Assembly: GCA_902495945.1 (NCBI GenBank)
Contig: CABUZD010000021.1
Location: 1-19,894, forward strand
Source of the DNA: an uncultured Collinsella sp.
GTDB taxonomy: Bacteria > Actinomycetota > Coriobacteriia > Coriobacteriales > Coriobacteriaceae
DNA: 19,894 nt
Direction: 5' to 3'
Both the position numbers and the translations under genes were made by a program. Positions 1-5,509 of this stretch are shown here, piece after piece; the stretch's first letter is position 1; every line of letters begins with the position of its first letter. The notes under the pieces were generated by a model. It was not told the DNA's origin, did no database searches, and was given only the letters and a program-made list of their open reading frames with translations.

Positions 1-1
1 C

Positions 2-790
2 AAGGTCTCGGTCGAGGGCAATGCCTTCACCGTGCGCACCGGCGACCTCATCGCCGCGCTCGGCGGGGCTGACGCCTTTGCCGCGGGCGCCCGCGTGGTT
101 GCTGTCTACAATGCGCCGTTGGGGGCCAACTGCAATCGAGGCGCCACCAAGGGCAACCCCAACGAGGTCTACCTGCGTTACCCGCGCTCTCCCCTCGTCG
201 ACCAGTCCGGCGATGCCGGATTCACCCATACGCCGAGTGATGACGCCACGGCCTATACCTGGGGACTCAGCCTCATCAAGCGCTCGAGCTCGGACGATAA
301 ACCGCTCGCGAGTGCCAAACTGCGCATCATCGATGACCGCGGGCGCATCCTAACGACCGACGGCTCGTGGTCGACGGATGCTGACGCGTGCGTCATCACG
401 GGCGCGGACGGCCACGCGGAATTGAGCGGTGTGGACGCGGGTGTCTACACCGTCGAGGAGGCCGCGGCTCCCAAGGGATACACCGCCTTTGAGGGCAAAC
501 GAACGGTAACGGTTACGTCTGAGGGATTGGACGCTAAGCAGGTGGCGGCCGCGAAGCTCAAGGTGACCGTGTCGGTCAAAAGCCCTCTGCGGGTTGATAC
601 CGCCGATGCCGGGACGGGTTCGATTGAGCTGTCGGTGCTCAACACCCCGAGCAAAGAAGCAAGTCGCGGCTTTATACCCTCGACGGGAGATAGAACGTTG
701 GTGCTGGTGGCGGCTTTGGCTGCCATCGGAGTGGCGGCTATTGTTGTCGGGCTCGTCATCAAGCGGGGAGGCGGTCGTCGTGAAAAATAA
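2..790 (+). CDS. Sortase-anchored SpaA-type pilin / surface protein, 3' part
   Basis: The reading frame is open from the first bases, so the gene starts before the window; about 262 residues are visible. The first part (VYNAPLGAN...GNPNEVYLRY) resembles the end of a fimbrial isopeptide-forming D2 domain. It is followed by a SpaA/Cna-B-like domain: the strand LSLIKR carries the probable isopeptide lysine, VYTVEEAAAPKGY has the usual E-x-x-x-P-x-GY signature with the probable catalytic Glu, and SVLNTP holds the probable partner Asn. The C-terminus is a cell-wall sorting signal: IPSTG (bases 674-688, an LPXTG variant), a hydrophobic segment of about 22 residues, and a basic tail ending KRGGGRREK. 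A sortase should therefore link it to the cell wall or polymerise it into a pilus. No sortase gene is in the window. It could be a shaft pilin or a single-copy adhesin. Confidence 0.88.
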   Translation, partial: KVSVEGNAFTVRTGDLIAALGGADAFAAGARVVAVYNAPLGANCNRGATKGNPNEVYLRYPRSPLVDQSGDAGFTHTPSDDATAYTWGLSLIKRSSSDDKPLASAKLRIIDDRGRILTTDGSWSTDADACVITGADGHAELSGVDAGVYTVEEAAAPKGYTAFEGKRTVTVTSEGLDAKQVAAAKLKVTVSVKSPLRVDTADAGTGSIELSVLNTPSKEASRGFIPSTGDRTLVLVAALAAIGVAAIVVGLVIKRGGGRREK

Positions 791-899
791 TTGCCTTTCA
801 TGCTCACTGGCGTACTGCCTCCGTAATGAGTGACGCGCAGGCCTACCGACCTGATGATCATTGGTTTTGAAAAAGTTACTAGAGAACCCTCCAAGAAAA

Positions 900-934
900 G
901 CGGGGCACCCGGTCGATATGACCGAGTGCCCCGC
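900..934. terminator. Bidirectional intrinsic terminator
   Basis: GCGGGGCAC (900-908) pairs with GTGCCCCGC (926-934), and an inner CGGTC (910-914) pairs with GACCG (920-924) around the loop GATAT. Only one C/A mismatch interrupts the 14 paired positions. On the plus strand it is followed by CTCGTTTGTTGTTG; on the minus strand by TTTTCTTGG. It lies between the ends of two convergent genes (pilin, plus; bactofilin-like gene, minus) and can serve both. Confidence 0.8.
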
Positions 935-972
935 CTCGTTTGTTGTTGCAAAGTAACCTGACCCCTTTGCAC

Positions 973-1003
973 CACCACAAAGGTGCCTGGTCCCTTTGTG
1001 GTG
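973..1003. repeat. Hairpin CACCACAAAG/CTTTGTGGTG, possible dispersed repeat
   Basis: A perfect 10-bp inverted repeat (973-982 and 994-1003) with an 11-nt loop sits 8 bases beyond the stop codon of the minus-strand gene. The neighbouring string with GGGGTCAGGTTACTTTG (minus strand, about 951-967) looks like a module that recurs in intergenic regions of related genomes; that is memory, not something this window shows. It has no T-tract of its own, so it may be a repeat or an mRNA 3'-end stabiliser rather than a terminator. Confidence 0.5.
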
Positions 1004-1011
1004 ATCGGCTG

Positions 1012-2157
1012 CTAAGCGGTGGGAAGCTCTGGCGTGTTAGCCGGCTGCTGCGGCTTGAGGTGGGCGTTGTGCCAGATGATTTGGATGATGTAGCCGAGCA
1101 TAAAGACAAAGGCCACGCCGCTGATGAAGCCGCCTACGAGGGGAAGCCCCGTGAGGGCGCCGGCGATCACGCCGCCGATGGCTGCCATGGCGTAGCGGTT
1201 TTGGCTGTGTCCGACCATGCGGGCGATCGCGCACCCCGCAAAGGCACTCGACACCAATGCGATGCCGATAACGCCGCACAAGAGGGTTCCGGCAAGCGAC
1301 AGACCAGCGATAGAGATAATCAGCAGTAGGACGGCGGGGGCGATAGCAATCGTAGCCAGAAGACCGCTCACCCACAGAGGCGTGGGGTGCTGGTGGAGCA
1401 TGCCGGCGGCGCCGGCGGTCGCGCGCGGAAAGACGAGCTCGAGCAGCAGAGCGACAAAGCAGGTCGAGAGTGCCGCGGCGACGATGCCGCCGATGACATC
1501 GTTAACGGTGGAAGTATCCTCGTTCTCGGTGCGGTCGATCTTGAGCGCGCCGACCTCGGCTCCCGCGGCGCGCTCGGGGTCCTCGGAGACGTGCGCGTTC
1601 ACGGTGCCGGTGATGTGGGCGTTCTTGCCCAGGATGAGCTTGTCGGCCCAAACCTCGACATCGCCCTCGACGGTGCCATCGATGGTCACCGTATCGCCCG
1701 CAAGCGCTGCCGACTTGGTGGAGCCGCGCAGGGCAACCGTCTCGCCTATCGCATAGAAACAGTTGGCGGTGCTGTCGGAATTGAGCACGACATGCTGACC
1801 GGCTACCGTCACACTGCCATCAACCGTGGTCTTGGCAACGTCGATGGTGCGCGCCGCAAGACGAATGGCGCCGCCCACCGTGCAGTCGCGGATCGAGAGA
1901 GTATCGCCCGCGGCGATGATATCGCGGTCGATGGACGTGTCGTCCAAGTTGAGGGCCTGACCTACCCAGTACAGGTCACCTTCGACGCCGGACGGATTGG
2001 CGTCATTGTCGGTCGCAAGTACGTTGCCTGCGGTGTCCGTGTCGGCGAACGACGCCGTGGGAAGCACGGTGATCGCCAGCGCGATGAGCGCGAATGCCAT
2101 AAGCAGGCAGCGACGCATCTTGTGTGACGGTGCCGCCGCGGTTTGATTGAAAGCCAT
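1012..2157 (-). CDS. Secreted bactofilin-like (polymer-forming) membrane protein
   Basis: 381 residues. The ATG is preceded by AAAAGGA at good spacing. An N-terminal signal peptide is clear: basic MRR at 14-16, a hydrophobic core at 17-33, and a likely cleavage site at ASFA|DT (38/39). Residues about 57-190 form short repeated strands such as IDGTVEGDVEVWADKLILG and HITGTV, the right-handed beta-helix pattern of the bactofilin/DUF583 family. After an acidic linker come several hydrophobic segments (about 220-244, 261-292, 294-315, 322-362) that would anchor the protein in the membrane, followed by a short tail rich in P and Q. Classical bactofilins are small cytoplasmic scaffolds; this one places the domain outside the membrane, so its role cannot be carried over. 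It could be an envelope scaffold or a sensor. The next gene (TRIC) is upstream on the same strand, with a 107-base gap. Confidence 0.75.
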   Translation of the reverse strand: MAFNQTAAAPSHKMRRCLLMAFALIALAITVLPTASFADTDTAGNVLATDNDANPSGVEGDLYWVGQALNLDDTSIDRDIIAAGDTLSIRDCTVGGAIRLAARTIDVAKTTVDGSVTVAGQHVVLNSDSTANCFYAIGETVALRGSTKSAALAGDTVTIDGTVEGDVEVWADKLILGKNAHITGTVNAHVSEDPERAAGAEVGALKIDRTENEDTSTVNDVIGGIVAAALSTCFVALLLELVFPRATAGAAGMLHQHPTPLWVSGLLATIAIAPAVLLLIISIAGLSLAGTLLCGVIGIALVSSAFAGCAIARMVGHSQNRYAMAAIGGVIAGALTGLPLVGGFISGVAFVFMLGYIIQIIWHNAHLKPQQPANTPELPTA

Positions 2158-2170
2158 GGTTGATCCTTTT

Positions 2171-2195
2171 GTTAGGTGTTCGGCATATACCTAAC
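2171..2195 (-). promoter_or_regulatory. Inverted repeat in the leader of the bactofilin-like gene
   Basis: GTTAGGT (2171-2177) and ACCTAAC (2189-2195) form a perfect 7-bp inverted repeat with an 11-base spacer, just upstream of the AAAAGGA ribosome-binding site of the minus-strand gene starting at 2157. It could be an operator or a leader hairpin. I do not recognise it as a named regulator site. Confidence 0.35.
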
Positions 2196-2264
2196 AGGGT
2201 ACCCAACGTGCGGGCGCTCTAAAAGAACCTCTCGGTTGCATTTCGAAGGATGAGCCCGCGCTAC

Positions 2265-2954
2265 CTAATTTTTGCGATGCAAAAAGCGCGCGATGTCTTC
2301 TTCGGTGGGGCTTTTGATGTCAAAGCGCAGCGAGAGCCAGCGCAGACCCATGGTCACGACAACGCATACGATCAGCGCGGCGACATTGCTCATGATGCCG
2401 CTCATAACGAGACACACGTAGCTTGTCGATCCGGCGATGGCGGCGATGGCATAAAAGTTAGTACGTTGGAAAATGCCCGGAACAACGCCCATAAAGCCGT
2501 CGCGCAGCATACCGCCGCCCACCGCGGTAAAAAAGCCCATCATGATGCATACGGCAGGTGCAAATCCGTAGACCAGCGCCTTGTCCGCGCCGGTTGCGGC
2601 ATAGATGCCGACCGAGATGATGTCGAGCAGGGGAATGAGTTTTTCGGGCTTGTCGACGATTGCCGGAAAGATATAGATGATGGCCGCCGTGGCGATGGAG
2701 AGCGGCAGCGCCATCGGCTGGTTGAGGATGTAGACGTTGCCCACCTGCAGCGTCATGTCGCGCAAGAGACCGCCGCCTAGACCGCAGACCACCGCGAGCG
2801 CGACCGCGCCCACCAGGTCGAGCTTGTGCTCGCGCGCAACCAGTACACCCGAGATTGATGCGGCGACAACGGCGAACATCTCGAGCCAAAACGGAATAGC
2901 GACCATGGCATCCGAGGCATGTGAGGTAATGGTCATAGCGGCGACGACGGGCAA
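2265..2954 (-). CDS. Trimeric intracellular cation channel (TRIC) / UPF0126 family membrane protein
   Basis: 229 residues, the usual size for this family (YicG/YadS-like, Pfam Gly_transporter). About seven hydrophobic segments are visible, arranged as two repeats, each with the family signature: GLGGGLLRD in the first half and AVGGGMLRD in the second. Prokaryotic TRIC proteins are potassium-permeable channels; some relatives have been linked to glycine uptake, so the substrate is open. The start used is TTG at 2954, because AAAGGA lies 7 bases upstream; the next in-frame ATG (2936) lies 25 bases from that site and has no good site of its own. Only 107 bases separate it from the next minus-strand gene and I see no clear terminator between them, so they may be co-transcribed. 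Confidence 0.85.
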   Translation of the reverse strand: MPVVAAMTITSHASDAMVAIPFWLEMFAVVAASISGVLVAREHKLDLVGAVALAVVCGLGGGLLRDMTLQVGNVYILNQPMALPLSIATAAIIYIFPAIVDKPEKLIPLLDIISVGIYAATGADKALVYGFAPAVCIMMGFFTAVGGGMLRDGFMGVVPGIFQRTNFYAIAAIAGSTSYVCLVMSGIMSNVAALIVCVVVTMGLRWLSLRFDIKSPTEEDIARFLHRKN

Positions 2955-3084
2955 GATGGGGTCCTTTGGATTGTGGGTTTAGACAATGCCCGTACATAGT
3001 ACATGGTTGGCGCGCGTGGCGACCCTATTGCTCGGCAAACGGTCGGGACCGGGTGGGGGCGTGGCGTTGCTGGAATGCCAGGGG

Positions 3085-3163
3085 TCCAGAACATGTACGT
3101 CACCCCCCCCCAAAAAAAAACGACATTTTCCGACATCTTTGAAGGCTGACGTACATGTTTGGA
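3085..3163. repeat. Left palindromic element of the nuclease cassette
   Basis: AACATGTACGTCA (3090-3102) and TGACGTACATGTT (3147-3159) are a perfect 13-bp inverted repeat; outer bases TCCA/TGGA extend it with one bulge. Between the arms lie nine C (3103-3111), nine A (3112-3120) and the core with CGACAT twice. Compared with the right element at 4295-4363, the left arm is degenerate: the C/A run replaces GCCTCCAAAAA. The homopolymer pair looks like slippage. There is no T-tract in the right place for a terminator of either gene. Confidence 0.85.
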
Positions 3164-3173
3164 TTGAGCTCAC
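3116..3173. repeat. Long inverted repeat, left copy (pairs with 4284-4341)
   Basis: Read on the minus strand from 3173, this starts GTGAGCTCAATCCAAAC and matches plus-strand 4284-4341 at 55 of 58 positions by hand alignment (differences A/G, T/C and G/A). The match includes 11 bases, GTGAGCTCAAT, that lie outside the palindrome on the gene-facing side only. Homology stops abruptly at 3173/4284, which defines the inner border of the repeat around the gene at 3266-4273. Confidence 0.9.
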
Positions 3174-3265
3174 AGCATGAGTGAGTTGATTTACTCACAT
3201 CCGGTATATTTCCCCACTTCAACGGACATAAGAGTTGGATACCGGCTCAGAGCGAGAGGCCCTCA

Positions 3266-4273
3266 ATGGATACCCCTGTTCTCATTTCGCATAAAACCGC
3301 ATGGCTTGTCCATCATGCACCCCAGAATTTGGTTCAGTCTCTTGCGCGGCACGACTACCAGATAGGCGCACAAGGCATCTCCACCCAGCAACGTGTTGCG
3401 CGCATACGACAGGCCCTTACCGACTGCGGCATTCCGTCCGATATGCTTAAGACTATCGATATCGCGGTTGTATTCGAATTTGAGCGAATTCGTACCAAAG
3501 GCGTCGTTTGCCACATTCTTGGACAAAAACTTCCCTACGAGCATATTAACGAGTTGACGCCCGGAATCTTCATCACCGACGAAGCCTTCACCTTCGTGCT
3601 TGCTGCCGAGTGGATGGATAGGATCGAATATCTCGAATATGGCTATGAAGTTTGCGGCGATTATCGCATGAGGCTCAATCCCGCCGACCCTTATACCGAG
3701 CAACCAGCCACCACCTCCAAGGATGAAATAACCGAACTGCTCGATCGGCACCTCGGCAAACCCGGTGCCACACGTGCACGGCTCGCGCTCAGGCACATCT
3801 ACGATCACTCGGCCTCGCCTATGGAGACCGCTTCGGCAATCGCCCTCTCGCTCCCAACAAGCGAAGGCGGCGTTGGCATCCGAGGTATCGAACTCAACAA
3901 ACCGCTCGAGACCCCTCAACGTCTCTGGCATTGCGCCAAAGCTCGAACAATCAAAATCGATGCGCTCGTGACCTATAAGCGCAGGGAGCTCGGTATCGAA
4001 TATAAGGGCGGTTTTCACGATGAGCTCGAGCGCAAGGGAGCAGATGCGGAGCGAGAGGCCGTTCTTTCCCATATGGGATATCGAATCGTTACGCTCACTT
4101 CGGCTCAGTTCAGTAGTCAGCTCGCCTTTCACCGCGCCATGAACAACATTCGCGAAGCACTCGGCATGCCTCGCTGTACCGACACCGGGTACCAGAGAAA
4201 ACAAAACGAACTACGCAAGGCACTTATCCGCAACTGGAAAGGCGTGCGAGACGAGGAGACACCTTCCGAATAG
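3266..4273 (+). CDS. DUF559/Vsr-like PD-(D/E)XK nuclease-domain protein, orphan
   Basis: 335 residues; ATG with GAGAGG 6 bases upstream. The C-terminal third has the layout of DUF559/very-short-patch-repair-like nucleases: D232 in KIDALV, E245-x-K247 in IEYKG, H251 just after, then AEREAVLSHMGYRIVTLT, matching the R...L...GYRV-x-x-T pattern. This gives a plausible PD-(D/E)XK set (D232, E245, K247). The middle part, SASPMETASAIALSLP and GGVGIRGIELNKPLE (182-215), resembles a conserved segment preceding the nuclease domain in actinobacterial DUF559 proteins. The N-terminal 150 residues are not recognised. No methylase, toxin or antitoxin partner is adjacent. GC is lower than in the neighbours (53% over 3301-3360 against 65% over 9001-9060, hand counts), suggesting transfer. 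Two inverted repeats bracket it. Substrate and activity are unknown; a domesticated or mobile nuclease is an inference. Confidence 0.72.
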   Translation: MDTPVLISHKTAWLVHHAPQNLVQSLARHDYQIGAQGISTQQRVARIRQALTDCGIPSDMLKTIDIAVVFEFERIRTKGVVCHILGQKLPYEHINELTPGIFITDEAFTFVLAAEWMDRIEYLEYGYEVCGDYRMRLNPADPYTEQPATTSKDEITELLDRHLGKPGATRARLALRHIYDHSASPMETASAIALSLPTSEGGVGIRGIELNKPLETPQRLWHCAKARTIKIDALVTYKRRELGIEYKGGFHDELERKGADAEREAVLSHMGYRIVTLTSAQFSSQLAFHRAMNNIREALGMPRCTDTGYQRKQNELRKALIRNWKGVRDEETPSE

Positions 4274-4283
4274 TGCCACTCCC

Positions 4284-4341
4284 GTGAGCTCAATCCAAAC
4301 GTGTACGTCAGCCTCCAAAGATGTCGAAAAATGTCGTTTTT
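4284..4341. repeat. Long inverted repeat, right copy (pairs with 3116-3173)
   Basis: Inverted partner of the left copy, with 55 of 58 positions identical. It begins 11 bases after the stop codon of the nuclease-like gene. I see no target-site duplication outside the two copies: the left outer flank reads GCCAGGGG and the right outer flank GGAAGCGC. Confidence 0.9.
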
Positions 4342-4363
4342 GGAGGCTGACGTACACGTTTGG
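4295..4363. repeat. Right palindromic element, perfect 25-bp arms
   Basis: Bases 4295-4319 and 4339-4363 are exact reverse complements over 25 bases (arms begin CCAAACGTGTACGTC). The 19-base loop contains ATGTCG twice, separated by AAAA. This is the intact version of the element seen degenerate at 3085-3163. As RNA it would fold into a very stable hairpin at the 3' end of the nuclease-like transcript, but no T-tract follows, so classical termination is not supported. Confidence 0.9.
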
Positions 4364-4398
4364 GGAAGCGCGGGATCGAGATGTATTTCGATAACAAA

Positions 4399-4422
4399 AA
4401 AGCTCCCATTCTTGGGAGCTTT
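4399..4422 (-). terminator. Intrinsic terminator after tRNA-Ser(CGA)
   Basis: AAAGCTCCCA (4399-4408) pairs with TGGGAGCTTT (4413-4422) around a TTCT loop. On the minus strand the stem is followed by a T-rich run ending TTGTTAT, 12 bases after the encoded CCA end of the tRNA gene. Confidence 0.85.
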
Positions 4423-4433
4423 CTCAATCTAAA

Positions 4434-4524
4434 TGGCGGAGGAGGAGGGATTCGAACCCTCGTGACCTTATACAGGCCAAACGGTTTTCGAGACCGCCGC
4501 ATTCAACCACTCTGCCACCCCTCC
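4434..4524 (-). tRNA. tRNA-Ser (anticodon CGA)
   Basis: 91 bases including an encoded CCA (4434-4436). The acceptor stem pairs GGAGG at the 5' end with CCTCC before discriminator G. The anticodon loop CTCGAAA places CGA at 4490-4488. A long variable arm, as expected for a class II serine tRNA, precedes the T-arm GGGTTCGAATCCC. It reads UCG codons. No clear promoter of its own is visible in the 48 bases to the next tRNA, so it may depend partly on read-through. Confidence 0.95.
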
Positions 4525-4539
4525 GCGTGGGGTAAAAAC

Positions 4540-4563
4540 AAAGCAGGCTCGAAGGCCTGCTTT
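4540..4563 (-). terminator. Intrinsic terminator between the two tRNA-Ser genes
   Basis: AAAGCAGGC (4540-4548) pairs with GCCTGCTTT (4555-4563) around a 6-base loop. On the minus strand it is followed by GTTTTTACCCC. It lies 9 bases after the encoded CCA of the upstream tRNA-Ser(GGA). Confidence 0.75.
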
Positions 4564-4572
4564 GGAATTAAC

Positions 4573-4663
4573 TGGCGGAGAGTCAGGGATTTGAACCCTG
4601 GAGACGCTTTTGACGCCTACACGATTTCCAATCGTGCTCCTTCGGCCACTCGGACAACTCTCC
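4573..4663 (-). tRNA. tRNA-Ser (anticodon GGA)
   Basis: 91 bases including an encoded CCA (4573-4575). The acceptor stem pairs GGAGAGT with ACTCTCC. The anticodon loop TTGGAAA places GGA at 4629-4627. A long class II variable arm is followed by the T-arm GGGTTCAAATCCC. It decodes UCC/UCU. It is in tandem with the CGA isoacceptor on the same strand. Confidence 0.95.
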
Positions 4664-4679
4664 GTTAAATGCGAAAGTC

Positions 4680-4708
4680 AGTATACACGAGGAATCGCAA
4701 AGTGCAAA
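4680..4708 (-). promoter_or_regulatory. Promoter of the tRNA-Ser pair
   Basis: On the minus strand, TTTGCA (4708-4703), a 17-base spacer and TATACT (4685-4680) match the housekeeping sigma consensus at 4/6 and 5/6. Transcription would start near 4673, about 10 bases before the tRNA-Ser(GGA) gene. Confidence 0.6.
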
Positions 4709-5067
4709 CAGAAAAGTTGGCATTTTTTAAAACGCTTGGCTGCGCTTGTCGTTGCAGTGGGGTTTGAGGTGCCAAAAAACGGCTTCCGACCAGCGTGGTT
4801 GATTAACTCAATTGTTCAAAAGGGGTATTCATAAGCGACTTGGCAATGAATTTAAAAATCTTTGGGTGGTGCTGTGGACCACTGGTATGCATTTTGCGAC
4901 CACGGCCTTGTGCCCGTTGACCTGCGGCTTGGCTCAGCTTGTCCCCGCGGCGTCGTATCTTGTCCACAAATCCGTCAAGCTCTTGGTCGGCATTTGGTTG
5001 GAATGCGCATGAAACGTGGTGCGAGCATTGGCATATGTGGAGGTCATGAGGTTGTAGCTGCATATTC
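4709..5067. other. Non-coding region with DnaA-box-like sites
   Basis: No convincing gene in this stretch of about 360 bases. It has AT-rich patches (4730-4740 and 4848-4862) and DnaA-box-like 9-mers: TTGTCCACA at 4960-4968 (plus), exactly the actinobacterial consensus as I know it; TGGTCCACA at 4873-4881 (minus); and weaker TTGTCCCCG at 4939-4947 (plus). A further TGTGGA core lies at 5036-5041. These may control the replication-gene operon downstream or belong to an origin; neither is shown here. Confidence 0.4.
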
Positions 5068-5096
5068 TTGCGGCCTGGGAGGTTGAAAGATATTAT
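5068..5096 (+). promoter_or_regulatory. Promoter of the rpsF operon
   Basis: TTGCGG (5068-5073), a 17-base spacer and TATTAT (5091-5096). Transcription would start near 5103, giving a leader of about 65 bases before rpsF. Confidence 0.6.
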
Positions 5097-5112
5097 TACC
5101 AAGTCTTTTCCT

Positions 5113-5141
5113 GCTTCAGGCGCACCTTCACGACCTGAAGC
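5113..5141 (+). promoter_or_regulatory. Leader hairpin of rpsF, candidate S6:S18 autoregulatory site
   Basis: GCTTCAGG (5113-5120) and CCTGAAGC (5134-5141) pair perfectly; CG/CG can extend the stem with one bulged A, leaving a loop that contains ACC. The S6:S18 complex is known in many bacteria to bind its own mRNA leader through a hairpin with a conserved ACC loop and a CCG bulge. The position and the ACC fit; I could not place the CCG bulge with certainty, so the assignment is tentative. Confidence 0.45.
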
Positions 5142-5167
5142 CACATTTGCCCAGAGGAGGTGACAAT

Positions 5168-5461
5168 ATGAAGGCTTATGAACTGCTGTTCTTTGTTGAC
5201 CCGTCGCTCGACCCCGAGACTCGTCTCGCTGTTATGAAGCGTATCGATACCACGATCGCTGAGGGCGCTGGCAAGGTCGACTCCGTTGACGAGTGGGGCA
5301 AGCGCAAGCTCGCCTACGAGATCAACGACCTCACCGATGGTGACTACACCCTCATCAACTTCCACGCAGATCCTACCCAGATCGCCGAGCTTGATCGCGT
5401 CCTGCGCATCACCGACGCTGTGGTCCGCCACATGATCGTCCGTCGCGACGACCAGGAGTAA
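5168..5461 (+). CDS. rpsF: 30S ribosomal protein S6
   Basis: 97 residues, beginning MKAYELLFFVDPSLDPETR, the typical S6 start, with the later motif WGKRKLAYEINDLTDGDY. The ATG at 5168 is set by the strong AGGAGGTGA just upstream; a TTG 21 bases earlier in the same frame has no such site. S6 binds S18 in the platform of the small subunit. It is the first gene of rpsF-ssb-rpsR-rplI, with a 48-base gap to ssb. Confidence 0.97.
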   Translation: MKAYELLFFVDPSLDPETRLAVMKRIDTTIAEGAGKVDSVDEWGKRKLAYEINDLTDGDYTLINFHADPTQIAELDRVLRITDAVVRHMIVRRDDQE

Positions 5462-5509
5462 GACTGTCGTTTTTGACTGGGCTTGTGCCCCAAGAGGAAG
5501 TAGTGAGTT

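Larger units (their letters stand above)
2955..3265. other. Divergent intergenic region with palindromic element and leader
   Basis: This 311-base gap separates the divergent TRIC (minus) and nuclease-like (plus) genes. It holds, left to right: the ribosome-binding site for the TTG start at 2954; a short direct repeat GTACAT-A-GTACAT (2992-3004); a GC-rich stretch (3005-3084) in which I see nothing firm; the left palindromic element (3085-3163); and a 90-base leader for the plus gene. The leader contains an inverted repeat GTGAGT-N6-ACTCAC (3181-3186 / 3193-3198), a -10-like TATATT (3205-3210) without a convincing -35, and the site GAGAGG 6 bases before the ATG. Confidence 0.5.

Noticed and set aside
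2992..3010. GTACATGGTTGG (2999-3010) resembles GTACATGTTTGG of the left palindrome arm at 11 of 12 bases.
   Set aside because: Too short, with no pairing arm or core nearby, to call a third copy of the element.
3263..4204. A 313-codon open frame on the minus strand opposite the nuclease-like gene.
   Set aside because: It has no recognisable domain or convincing ribosome-binding site, while the plus frame has a nuclease motif set, a Shine-Dalgarno site and a sensible start. It is a shadow frame.
3085..4363. Classical insertion sequence with target-site duplication.
   Set aside because: No short direct repeat is visible outside the two inverted copies and the ORF lacks transposase signatures (no DDE triad or HUH motif).
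4284..4363. Right palindrome as a Rho-independent terminator of the nuclease-like gene.
   Set aside because: The stem is unusually long, the loop is 19 bases and GGAAGCGCGG follows instead of a T-tract.
4812..5086. Small plus-strand frames of 66 and 74 codons upstream of rpsF.
   Set aside because: No domain, no clear ribosome-binding site and overlap with the rpsF promoter region; treated as non-coding.
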